Below, in pieces: positions 13,441-23,414 of a DNA stretch of 64,000 bases. Each line of letters opens with the position of its first letter. The first letter of the stretch is position 1. The notes under the pieces were generated by a model. That model searched no databases, had not been told where the DNA came from, and saw only the letters and a program-made list of their open reading frames with translations. The position numbers were made by a program, and so were the translations under genes. The DNA comes from Nemania diffusa. Its lineage: Eukaryota > Ascomycota > Sordariomycetes > Xylariales > Xylariaceae. The DNA is taken from assembly GCA_038501195.1 (NCBI GenBank), contig JBBPUQ010000001.1, forward strand, positions 4,464,001 through 4,528,000. Direction: 5' to 3'.

Positions 13441-14292
13441 CGAAAGTTTAGTGTGAGTGCGGTATCTACGCCTGTAGGTATCTACTGTAGATAGAATGTA
13501 CCTATTATGAGAGGCATATGCTAGAGGTCAGAGAAAGGGAAATAATAACACAAGACGTCTGCCTTAGACACTCCTGTGTTATTCACCGTCGTCTTTGAAG
13601 CTATTTATGCATGTATTTTCACTTATAGTCTACCTACATGTATATTCCCAACGGAGTGATTTCAAAATTACCTACCTTATGCAAAGGTGGAGGTTCTTGG
13701 TTTTCCATACCCATCTCATATAGTACCTACCACAGCAAATGTTTGCCGGCCACTAATTGACCACCCCAGTCCCTCTTTGTCCCTGAATATGAACATAGCA
13801 ATTTCGCCGCTAGTCATTACCTATGTACCCTATCAAATCAGGTAGGTACCTACAGTAGGTAATCTCGACGCGAAACAGAACAAATCTTTTCTCAATCAAG
13901 AAGTTTTATGGTATCAAAAAGAATCCCTCAACACCTGCTAGGTCTTGATGTAACTTACGCAGTATAGAATTCGCTACATACCTCATAAAAGGATTCCCCG
14001 AATGTAGGTACGCAGTAATTTATCTACTGTAGGTATTGCCTACAGCATGTAGGTCTAGTGCTTTAAGTAGAAATGATTGGTCGGCTCTCGGCCCCACGAT
14101 CTCAAATCAAGAGTAGCGCTTTGCCAAGCATTTCACCCAAGAAATTGCTTGCATTCGTATTTTTTTTTTCATCTACGCTCCTTCAAATTCTATTTTCATC
14201 CTTCAAGGCCTCGACGCTTTGTACTATCGTTCAAAGTGATCTTCTATGTCTTTAACGCTCCATTGCACGACTAGGTAGCCCTATTCGCAAAA

Positions 14293-14326
14293 TAGTACAA
14301 AAAATTTGTACTACTTCGACCGAAGT
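14293..14326. repeat. Two adjacent perfect inverted repeats
   Basis: A 21-nt palindrome (arms TAGTACAAA and TTTGTACTA around AAA, 14293-14313) abuts a 14-nt one (ACTTCG/CGAAGT, 14313-14326). It lies in intergenic DNA about 0.37 kb beyond the aldo/keto reductase stop. Function unknown; it may be a protein-binding site or a remnant of an inverted-repeat element. Confidence 0.5.
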
Positions 14327-14683
14327 ATCTCTGTGCTAAGTAGATTTATCTTTTGCATTAGTTCATCTAGGAAATGAACGTGCCTCCAAAATTTCTGCCT
14401 CTTTCTCATTGCGTCTATCTACTACTTAGCCTAACAGTTCAACTACCTAGACGGTGAGCTCATATTTTCCTACCCCAGTTTCTCAGCATCTATAGCATTC
14501 GTATGATGAGCACTTCAAGAATTCTGCAATACTCAATAGGGCTCCTAGCTCGGAATGTGGACATCTTCTTGCCTGACCATGCTATATAATGAATGCGACA
14601 TCATTCAGCCTCGTCGACTCTTCTCTCATTCTCCCGCTAACCACTTGACTAGGTAGCAGTACGTCCGTGAGCAGTCTCCATCT

Positions 14684-15731
14684 CTATGTCTCGACAGGAA
14701 CAAAATCACCGTAACGACGGCCCAATGGCTTGAACCCGTCTAGAATCTTGTCAATGGCATCCATCTCCTCGTCCGTCAGCTCCACCAGCTGTGCATTCTC
14801 CCTCACGCGCTCGGCTGTAGTGGCACCAGGAATAGGGATAATCTTCGGCATACCCGGGCGGGCATTCAGCCCTCTTACCCAGCCGATTGCAAGCTGAGCA
14901 CTGGTGCAGCCCTTCTGCTTTGCCAGCTCCTCAATCTGGTGGACCAGTTTGATGTTGTTTTCAAAGTTGCCGCCTGGCTGAAAACGTGGCATGTGTTTTA
15001 TATAGTCGTCCTCCGGAATGTCTTCGTAGCTCTTGATCTGACCTGTCAAAAACCCTCGGCCTATCGGAGAATATGCTACTAGAGGAATATCGTACTGCTT
15101 ACAGGCCTCAGCCACACCATTGTACAACACATCGGTAGTGAAGCTATGGTAATTCATTAGGTTCATGTAACATAAGAAGTTATCGACCGTAAAAGACTTA
15201 CAGTGAAAGCTCAACTTCGCAGGCTACAATCTTAGCGACCTTGACCGCATTGTGTATCGTCTCAGCTCGGACCTCTGAGAGTGAGATACCACCGACCTTG
15301 CCAGTATCGATGTACTCCTTCTGGATAGTATCGAATGTGACTTTCATGTCGACATTCTGGTCCCGACGAGCAAACTCAAAAATATCTAGCTTCTTCCCCT
15401 TCAGCTGGCGGAGGCAGTTATCGATAGATCGACGTGTACCCTCTGGTGAGCCGTCGGCTTTGATAGTCTCCAGGTTCATTCCCCCCTTGATGCTCAAGAC
15501 AACCTTGTCGGCATCTTCGGGGTACTTCTCGAAATACCGAGTCAACAGGGTTAGGCTGTTGTATTCAGGTGGGCCGTAAAACTCGCCGCCATTCCAGAAT
15601 ACGTTTCCCTGCTTTATGGCCTCACGCATGGCCTCAAATGCCTGTTCTTGGGAACATGGCCTGGGTCGCCAGGTGAATCCCATCAAGCCAAAGCCCGTAG
15701 GGCCGACTTCTCTGCCGATCAGCTGAACCAT
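14684..15731 (-). CDS. Aldo/keto reductase, pyridoxal-reductase-like
   Basis: Two exons, 15731-15202 and 15143-14684, with a 58-nt phase-2 intron (GTAAGT donor, CATAG acceptor); 329 aa. ATG at 15731 is chosen because the upstream in-frame start is only a TTG. The fold is a TIM barrel typical of aldo/keto reductases: conserved Tyr52 in G-G-E-F-Y-G, Lys82 in S-I-K-G-G, and a C-terminal NADPH-binding stretch P-I-P-G-A-T. The usual catalytic His position reads F-A-R-R-D, as in the branch containing yeast pyridoxal reductases, which reduce pyridoxal to pyridoxine with NADPH in the cytosol. Substrate here is inferred. Other small aldehyde reductases of this family are possible. Confidence 0.9.
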
Positions 15732-16965
15732 TTTAAACAATACCTCTTTTTCCGAGAAAAGTTAGGTTGGAGTCAGGCGTGAGTAGAGGGTAAATTGAAG
15801 GGTGCAGTACTATAATTGACGAAGCCTCTACAATGATGATGAATGCCGTTCTATTAGTACTATGGGATGGATGGTGGGACTCAATGCTTTATAGTTTAGC
15901 CGTCAAGCTGCTTTGTTGTGACCTTGCTTAACAATTTCTGGTAGCTCCTCAGCGCGAACTCTTTATCTCCGCGATAAGATGAGGCCTAAGAGTCAGCTTC
16001 TGTGGCCACGCCTTGTAATAGGTCCCCGGATCTTAGGTTGCGCGAGCGGGTTTTAGGGACCAGACCCCATGTGTTCGGGTCCAGTACTATCTACCCGTGG
16101 TCTTGGGTGCACGTCGGAGCGCGACATGTCCGTTCTCGCAACTACCTACCTACTTTCTTTGACTCTATCTACACTCCTTACTGGGTGATCAGCTAAAGCT
16201 TTGATTTTGCAATGAAATACCCACCCCGCTTCTTTAGATATATTGGATAGTCATGACGAATTTTGGATTGTGATGACGTCGTGAACTCGCAGCTCGTGGG
16301 AAAATGGTGACGAGAATTTACTAATTGTTACAGATCTCGTGGCACACAATAAGGCCACGGCTATCTAGAGTTGCAGCAATACTTACACAGATCTAGATTT
16401 TTTTTTTTTAAAAAAAATGTATACACGGAATGCTTAGCTATACGAGGTGCTGGAATATGCACCGCCCAACCGTAGTTTCTTCGTTAAATTTTTTATCCCT
16501 TTTTTCGACACGAGGCACAATTGTGTTTTGAGACCTAACAAGCCTTGTTTCACATGCCAAAGGCGCCGCCTAACGGTTCAGGTTTAGTCGCAAGGTAGTA
16601 ATCGCTACAACAGATATTTTCGACCGTAAATACCGCTAGGTATCGTAACAACATCATTTTAAGGAGGCATTATACAACTCTGCGCATAGCAGGATGTTAA
16701 TAAAGCACGTAGTACACCAAAATGCTTCGCGGCTAATTTACCGAGAACGGCACCGGTAGTACCTAATTGAATAAATGATACCAGAATTATGTTACGTCAT
16801 AATTTAGCTCGGTATTAAGGGACGCAATCTACGAAATAATGCACATGCACATGAGAATTCCATGCTGCCCCTCCCATGATGTCCCCTCAAAGCAAGCCCC
16901 ACCATTTACCGCCAAAAACGATCAACTACAACTGATTGAGGCAAACCCTCAAACTGAGGGTGTAG
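15732..16965. other. Divergent promoter region between the reductase and DUS4
   Basis: About 1.2 kb shared by the two divergent genes. It contains a T11-A8 tract at about 16399-16418 and is AT-rich after 16380. A short open frame at 16002-16196 has no features of a gene. No specific regulator site recognised. Confidence 0.55.
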
Positions 16966-18312
16966 ATGATAGACATGGGTTGTATTATAGAACACGAGCC
17001 TCATGCAAGAGCACAGTAAGTTCGTGTCTTAGTACTTACTAATCTATATGGTTTATACTAATCTTGAAAAGCCCGTTGAAGATTTTCAATATTGCCAAGT
17101 CCCAGGGTAGATATCTGTACACGTGCGCGCCGATGGTGCGATATAGCAAAGTAAGACTCTTGCTTTGACGTTCATATTGCTCTAAGCCCTTTTTACGAGC
17201 CTCTAGCCGCATTGAACTACGGAAAATTTCGCAATGCTAAAATGCCATGATAGCTTGCTTTCAGGCAGACGGTGCACCACTATGGTACGGATCTCTGCTG
17301 GACACCGATGGTTTTGGCAAAGGAGTTCAACCGAAATCAGTTTGCCAGAGACAGTGACTTGACTATCTCAACTACGGGGCCCGAACTGCCCACCATAGCC
17401 CAGTTCGGTTCCAACTCGCCCCTGGAGCTCTCGCGGGCGTCATCGCTCGCCGCACCCTTCGTCAATGGCATCGATCTGAACTGCGGCTGTCCCCAGTCGT
17501 GGGCATGTGCCGAAACTCTCGGCGCCGCGCTCATGGAGAAACGAGAGCTTGTACGCGATATGGTAGTCGCTACAAGGCAGCGCCTTAGAGAGGACGGGTG
17601 GAGCGTTGGAAAGGAAGAAGACATGCACAGCCCGGAGGGTAAGGGTAGAAGCGTGAGCGTCAAGATTCGTGTGCATCACGACCTTCGAAAGACGGTCGAC
17701 TTCATTACTACGGTGCTGGGGGCCGAGCAAAATCGGAATATAGACTGGCTAACGATTCACCCACGAACACGGCACACACAATCAAGTACACCGATTAATC
17801 TAGAGGCGCTGGAGCTCCTAACCAATATGTTCGGCGACAAGCTACCCGTGCTGGTGTCCGGTGATGTTTTCACACTCTCAACGCTGCCGTATACATCGCA
17901 TCTGCTGGCACCACAACCTACCTTCACCTCTAGCGGCAACAATCCAGAAACCAATAAAGCTCCCGCATCCGAGAGTCCGCGACCACATCTGCCAAAATTA
18001 GCCGGGCTGATGTCCGCCCGCGCTCTGCTCGCCAACCCAGCGTTATTCGCCGGCCACGAGACGTGCCCATGGGAGGCCGTTGATACTTTCATGAATAACG
18101 TCGCGCGAGCGCCGTTGCCCCTAAAACTGGGCATTCACCATCTGACCGAGATGTGTGGAGCTGGCTTCGGCCCGGATCGAAGCGCGCTGTTGAGCAAAGC
18201 GGAGCGTATACGCCTGACAGAATTTAATAATTGGATAGATATTATAGACTTCATAGACGACGTCAAGAAAAAAAGAGGGTTGGAACCCGTAGTCCGGCTC
18301 GCCGGTTTATAA
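16966..18312 (+). CDS. DUS4: tRNA-dihydrouridine synthase, Dus4 type
   Basis: Three exons: 16966-17015, 17072-17150 and 17254-18312. Introns are 17016-17071 (GTAAGT donor, TACTAAT branch, AAAAG acceptor) and 17151-17253 (GTAAGA donor, ATGATAG acceptor). The product is 395 aa. The joined N-terminus reads H-P-L-K-I-F then A-P-M-V-R-Y-S-K-L-A-F-R, a hallmark of Dus4. The catalytic cysteine is Cys122 in N-C-G-C-P-Q; Lys180 (K-I-R-V) and His212 (I-H-P-R-T-R) match FMN/tRNA-binding residues of the family; V-S-G-D-V-F completes the barrel. Dus4 reduces uridine 20a/20b in the D-loop of cytoplasmic tRNAs using NADPH. The start is the first ATG after an in-frame TAG; an ATG three codons later (16975) is an alternative. 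Confidence 0.93.
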
Positions 18313-19733
18313 CACCAACCTCTTAAGCATGAATGCATGATCTAATCTGAGACCTTCGTGTTCACTTGGACCTCGTCTTGAGGATACTCTAGTTTATGAG
18401 ATGTCCCTGCTACATTAGTGCTTGCTCAACTTATTTCGTTTCCAGGGCAACACACTTGGTCTGATAAATATCATTAACTAGGTAGTCCAGTATCTGGTAG
18501 ACAACAAGTGCAAATAAGAAGCTTAGCTTAAAAAAATCCAGAGTGTCGCTGGCAGAGGCATCAAAATATGCTCCGATGTCGCCTCGAGATATCTCTTATC
18601 TAATTTAGAGACACCAATGGGTGTTATATTTTACTCACTCTACCTCACGTTATCCATTGATGAAGCAATGATGTTGTTTAGTCATCGCGCTTTACTCGTT
18701 ATATTAAATGGCAACCAGATTGCTCTGTGTGCGCACAAACAATCATAAAGTTCAGAACGTGATAAAGACTTCATATATCTTTCGTTCCCCTTTCCTATCC
18801 CGCATCCGTCGTATCAGATTGCCATGGCCAACAGGCAAGTTTGTAGTTGAAATCAACCAATGATATGGGTTTTGGTCGAATCTGCGGTTGTATATTTTTA
18901 GGAGTACGGCAAGGGAACTCATTCATTAAAGTATTCGTTAGCGTGAAGTGATATAGCGAATCGATCGATGACGATGTTTACGTCGCGTATATCGTCAATG
19001 CTTAATATTTATTATAACCTAAGGGAGATTGTATCAAGACAATCATTTATTATCTGAGCATGTCATTTTGGATCTCCAGTTGCTCAGTACCACAATCATG
19101 AACCAGCCTTATCAAGCTAGGAGGGGGAGTGGCATAGCGATCTACTCATGGGAGGAAGTTATTTGCTCACAACCTGATACATAACACGCACTACCTAGGT
19201 ACTATAGGTCAGTGCCGAAAGTCATAATGCTTGTATAAACGTTACAGCTAGGCTTGTAATATCAGTCAGCATGCCAGGTAATATTCATAGCATAAACCTT
19301 TAAGCCTGTACTAAAGATAACCTGAGTGCGCCTCACGACTGTCGCTCGGTCCTTTTCTCCATCCCCTCTGTCGCGATACTACTATTAGGGATTAGAATAA
19401 TTCATTTTAAAATTTACATACTATAGTATGGAACTTATGCTGATTTTTTCTCTCTTTCTTTCCTGCTGCTATTGAAGCTATTTTTACCCACCGTTTTTCT
19501 ATCCCTATCGAATATTAGGCAGCAATCAATACTGTACCCCTTTATTCTTTTCAAGTTATTAGAGTATAGAATACGAGAAAACTGAGGACCACGCCCCTAA
19601 AGCATTATCCCGAATACATAAAACCACTGACTCTATGTATCGGTTTACTGCCCGAGTATATACTATACTTAACTAGATCTAACTCTACCTAATAGTCGAT
19701 TTTCACGCTTCCTAAGAGTATAATAAACCTTGC

Positions 19734-20000
19734 ATGAGGATGCAGATTGTGCACCAATCGGAACCAAGATCAACATCCCAGGAGAATGAACTAGAGCCGC
19801 CTCTACCGGCCCTACTCAAGGATATGCAAGACTGCAGGACTGCAGGACTAAAACTTATTATTAGTGATTACTTGGTCAACTACGAACTTGTGTGGGCGGG
19901 CTTGGGCGGACTAACACGCGAAACAGTGACTGCAGCAATTAATAAGCGTGAAACGGAAGCGCCAGGCTTTCCAGCGGGAGCCACGCCGTTTGTGTATTGA
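19734..20000 (+). CDS. Small hypothetical ORF
   Basis: An 88-codon ATG-started open frame with protein-like composition (L-L-K-D-M-Q near the middle, end P-F-V-Y). No domain, signal peptide or membrane segment is seen, and there is no intron evidence. It stands alone in a 3.3-kb spacer. It may be a species-specific small gene or a chance open frame; only transcript or conservation data would decide. Confidence 0.25.
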   Translation: MRMQIVHQSEPRSTSQENELEPPLPALLKDMQDCRTAGLKLIISDYLVNYELVWAGLGGLTRETVTAAINKRETEAPGFPAGATPFVY

Positions 20001-21469
20001 GAAGTTAGGTAGTTGCCTCGTGACTAGCAGGAATCTCAAGTCATCCCATTTGTGGGTGGGGGGTTCAGCTGCGCCTGATCTTGTCAGGTTTGAGTTTGAG
20101 CTTGAGTTTTAAGCTTGAGTTAGGAGTTAGGCAGATCGACGGGCGAAGTGTGTTGGCCACGTGTTGGAGCGGGTGGTACCGAACGCGACCTCTGGTACAA
20201 GTTATAACTTACCTACTGCAATAGAATCTAGATAGAATGTACCGGACTAAACAAGTGATCGTGTAGGCATATAGAAACATGATACCTTTTGTCTTGCCTA
20301 CGGTGGCAGTACTACACTCTCGTGTATTATCTTGAGCTGTAAATGATCTCGTTGGTTAACGATGTTGACACGACGCCATGAGTCATTGCCAACAATGAAG
20401 ATGTTAATTATTTCGTGCCGCAACCCTGTATCACAGCCCTAATGGAAACCCGAGTGTCCTACCTATTTTTTTCCTCCCAAAACTTTATTCAAACACTGAC
20501 CAATGGCGATGCTGACATTAGCTAGTGTTGATCATAAAGCGACATTTGACATGCCGGTTTCAAAATAGGGGTAGAAACATGTCTTTGATAAAATATCTAA
20601 CGACTTGGCATGCACTCGACGGTAATAAACGAGGACCGTAATCAATACTATTTTCCTTTTTTAATGCTTGACGAATGTACCTATGTAAGCCTAGACCGCA
20701 CTGAGCAGATCCTATCTATCTACGCAGTAGGGGCTGCGCGTCTAGACAGGTGAAAATAAATTGGGCAGATCGCCGCTAAAGACGGGATGTAGCGCTCCGC
20801 TTAATCTGGCCATGGTTGGTTGCTGCTCTAAAGCTCACTGCCCAAATTTAGACTAGGGCCGGCCAGCCGCTTCCTAGAGGAAGTTACCCACTAATTTTCG
20901 ACTAAAATTGGAAAATATACCTAACTAAAGCCGAGAGGTACCTTAGGTAAGGCCCGTAGAAGCGAGCGTGCACTGGATAAAATAAAATAACATAATATAC
21001 CTAAATAAAGGGAAGATATTAGTGGAACTGTGTTTTGTTGGTGTATAAAGGAATATATAGATCAGAAGATATAAATCGGGGGTATAAATCACCGAGCCTT
21101 CCTTTAACCTACGCACATATTTGTAAAATCTCAGGGGGCTGTTCAGATTGTATGTAATATTGAACTTGTGGTTGCTCGCCTTAAGGTTCCATGCTGTGTG
21201 GGTGGGTCTTTGGGCACCTGAGTGTCCCTGCGGAAAACTGCCTGCAGCCTGGGTGAGTGCAACTTGCCCACCTGATTTTAAACAGCAGGTACCTATGAAG
21301 GTGGGTAGGAGGTACCTCTCTGCCGGATGATCATACTCGTTTTGGCTTGTGAAATTTTTTGTTTCGAAGCCCCTTTGCCATACCTAGTAGGTACCTGTCA
21401 GCCGCTACCTGGGTATTGTGCATTGTAAATTGTGTCCTAACCTTTAACCAGCTTGTCTTCCCTGTCCCC

Positions 21470-21560
21470 ACTTTAATATCATGCACTTGCTTTCTCCCAT
21501 TCTTCCTATTCTTGTATTGTTTTACCTCCTTCTTCTTTCTTTCACCACCACCATTTGGTG
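21470..21560 (+). promoter_or_regulatory. Pyrimidine-rich core promoter tract of the AGC kinase
   Basis: A long C/T-rich stretch (for example CTTGCTTTCTCCCATTCTTC and TACCTCCTTCTTCTTTCTTTC) lies 340-430 bases before the kinase start. Such tracts commonly precede transcription starts in filamentous fungi. Assignment to the kinase rests on position only. Confidence 0.4.
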
Positions 21561-21625
21561 TACCACGACAATTCAACCAACGTTCGATAAAAACGGCCAC
21601 CTCTAGTATCCTTCCCCGACTGCCA

Positions 21626-21766
21626 ATGCATCAGCAAACATATCGCGACGACTTCTCTTCATTCCCCTACCAGATGTTCACTCCGCCTGTCCAGCCAACA
21701 TACCTTGACTATCTTTGCGAACCACGAGCTGACGCCGAACGCCGACGAGGCACCCGCCTACCGTGA
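21626..21766 (+). CDS. Candidate upstream ORF (46 codons) in the kinase leader
   Basis: Starts with ATG just after the pyrimidine-rich promoter tract and ends at TGA 133 bases before the kinase ATG. The peptide begins M-H-Q-Q-T-Y-R-D-D-F and ends A-E-R-R-R-G-T-R-L-P, a composition that looks selected. Its frame differs from the kinase. If the leader is one transcript, ribosomes meet this ORF first. The alternative is a first exon: a GTGAAT donor overlaps its stop and a TACTAAC branch with AG lies directly before the kinase ATG (21885-21899), but that splice would put the kinase out of frame. Confidence 0.4.
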   Translation: MHQQTYRDDFSSFPYQMFTPPVQPTYLDYLCEPRADAERRRGTRLP

Positions 21767-21899
21767 ATCGGGGCGGGTTGAAAGTTGCCTACTGCTATTG
21801 AGCAAAAACATACGATAACCACTAAGACGAGATATCTCATAAGATATCGTTAACAACGTACAAAAGAAAGAGCGAATATATCTTGATACTAACTTCGAG

Positions 21900-23414
21900 A
21901 TGCTCTCGCCAGCGGCTCCCGCTCTTACCACCATTCGGGGGTTTACCCCGACTCCTATCGCATCTGGTGACGAGGAGTCGGATTACTGCGCAACGCCGCC
22001 TCTGTCCGCTAGACGGAGCCGTCACCATCGTATTGACGATGTAGTGAGCGCCAACTGCAGCCCTATCCTGCGGGGCATTCATTCGCCTGCTATGAGCGGC
22101 ATTGCCAAGTTGCGCATTCAATTCGAGCCCCTCAATCTTAACGACTCGCCCGCCAGTACCATGACCCGAACTCGCAGTAGCAGTCGACCCCGTTATACCA
22201 GCAGCGCTGGCAGCCAAACTGGTCGTAGTGATGACGACACTTCCTCGGAGAACGGTTCGTCTTATGAAGTCAAGCTAGAGAACGAGTTCGTCAATGAGAG
22301 TGTTTGTGAAAAGCCCATCTATGGGGCCGTTGAAGGTGGGCTGGTTCCTCGCAAGATGCAAGCCGACGATTTTGAACCAATACGTTGTCTCGGAAAAGGC
22401 ACGTTCGGGACTGTACTCCTTGTCAAACAGCGAACCACCGGCCGACTCTACGCACAGAAGCAGTTTAAGAAGGCATCTGTAGTTGTTCATAAGAAGTTGG
22501 TGGAGCAGACCAAGACGGAGCGACAGATCCTCGAGTCTGTCAGTCAACACCCATTCGTCGTCAATCTATATTATGCTTTTCAAGACCGTGAAAAGCTGTA
22601 TCTTATTCTTGAGTATGGTCAGGGTGGCGAGCTCTTTACATACCTAAAGACGGAAAAGATGTTTTCGGAGCCGACTGCGGCTTTCTACATGGCTGAGATG
22701 GTCCTCGCTCTATCCTACCTCCACGAATCGCTTGGTGTTGTCTATAGAGACTTGAAGCCCGAGAATTGCCTCTTGGATGCACATGGCCATCTGCTTCTCA
22801 CAGATTTCGGTCTTTCAAAGGTCGCCGTAGGTGATGATGATACCTGCAAATCCATGCTGGGGACGGTTGAATACATGGCCCCAGAAGTTATTCTAGGGAA
22901 CAAATACGGCAAGGCGGTGGACTGGTGGTCCCTTGGGGCTTTGGGCTTTGACCTTATGACAGGCAACCCACCGTTTCGAGGTGCCAACAATGCCAAGATC
23001 CAGCAAAACATAGTCAAACAGAAGGTAGTCATGCCCTACTATTTGAGCCTCGAGGCCAAAGACCTTCTCGCACGACTACTGAGGAAGGATCCTGCCAAAC
23101 GAATAGGCTCACGCATGCCTAAAGACCTACAGGCTATCAAGAAGCATAGGTTTTTCCGCAAGATCGACTGGAACAGACTTGAAGCGAGAGAGATGGAGCC
23201 GCCTATCCAGCCGATGATTACCGACCCTGAGCTTGCAGAGAACTTTTCTCCAGAGTTCACGGACCTCTCTCTTAGCCCTCTCACCACAACCAAGGATCCA
23301 TGGGCTGGTATGTCACCTAAGGAGAGCTTTAAGGAAGACCCCTTTCGTGGATTCAGCTTCGTTGCACCTAGCAGTTTACTGGAGAACTATGGACGCATGA
23401 TGGCAGGAGCCTAA
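21900..23414 (+). CDS. AGC serine/threonine kinase, S6K/Psk1-like
   Basis: Single-exon gene, 504 aa. An N-terminal Ser-rich stretch of about 155 residues precedes the kinase domain: Gly-rich loop G-K-G-T-F-G at 165-170, catalytic Lys187 in A-Q-K, Y-R-D-L-K-P-E-N at 282-289, D-F-G at 302-304, activation loop M-L-G-T-V-E-Y-M-A-P-E. The AGC C-tail follows, with N-F-S-P-E-F-T-D and the hydrophobic motif F-R-G-F-S-F at 482-487, the site that TOR-class kinases phosphorylate in S6 kinases. No C2 or PX domain is present, which separates it from Sch9. Role inferred from family: nutrient/TOR signalling to translation. The nearest yeast relatives could also be placed among Sck/Ypk kinases. Confidence 0.9.
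   Translation: MLSPAAPALTTIRGFTPTPIASGDEESDYCATPPLSARRSRHHRIDDVVSANCSPILRGIHSPAMSGIAKLRIQFEPLNLNDSPASTMTRTRSSSRPRYTSSAGSQTGRSDDDTSSENGSSYEVKLENEFVNESVCEKPIYGAVEGGLVPRKMQADDFEPIRCLGKGTFGTVLLVKQRTTGRLYAQKQFKKASVVVHKKLVEQTKTERQILESVSQHPFVVNLYYAFQDREKLYLILEYGQGGELFTYLKTEKMFSEPTAAFYMAEMVLALSYLHESLGVVYRDLKPENCLLDAHGHLLLTDFGLSKVAVGDDDTCKSMLGTVEYMAPEVILGNKYGKAVDWWSLGALGFDLMTGNPPFRGANNAKIQQNIVKQKVVMPYYLSLEAKDLLARLLRKDPAKRIGSRMPKDLQAIKKHRFFRKIDWNRLEAREMEPPIQPMITDPELAENFSPEFTDLSLSPLTTTKDPWAGMSPKESFKEDPFRGFSFVAPSSLLENYGRMMAGA

Larger units (their letters stand above)
12384..14683. other. Intergenic region rich in TAGG/CCTA repeats
   Basis: No gene found. It holds the promoter and leader of the minus-strand gene ending at 9650 and the 3' flank of the aldo/keto reductase. 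Clusters of CCTACCTACCTAC occur at 13376-13440 and TAGGTAGGTACCTACAGTAGG at 13840-13860. Two adjacent perfect inverted repeats lie at 14293-14326. Confidence 0.6.
18313..21625. other. Long intergenic stretch with one small doubtful ORF
   Basis: About 3.3 kb between DUS4 and the leader of the AGC kinase. Apart from the weak ORF at 19734-20000, no coding signal was found. Imperfect TTGAGTTTGAGCTTGAG repeats occur at 20090-20130. The last 150 bases are pyrimidine-rich and look like a fungal core promoter. Confidence 0.55.

Noticed and set aside
16399..16418. T11-A8 tract as a possible terminator
   Set aside because: Bacterial-type terminators do not apply in a fungal nuclear genome; it is a simple homopolymer palindrome.
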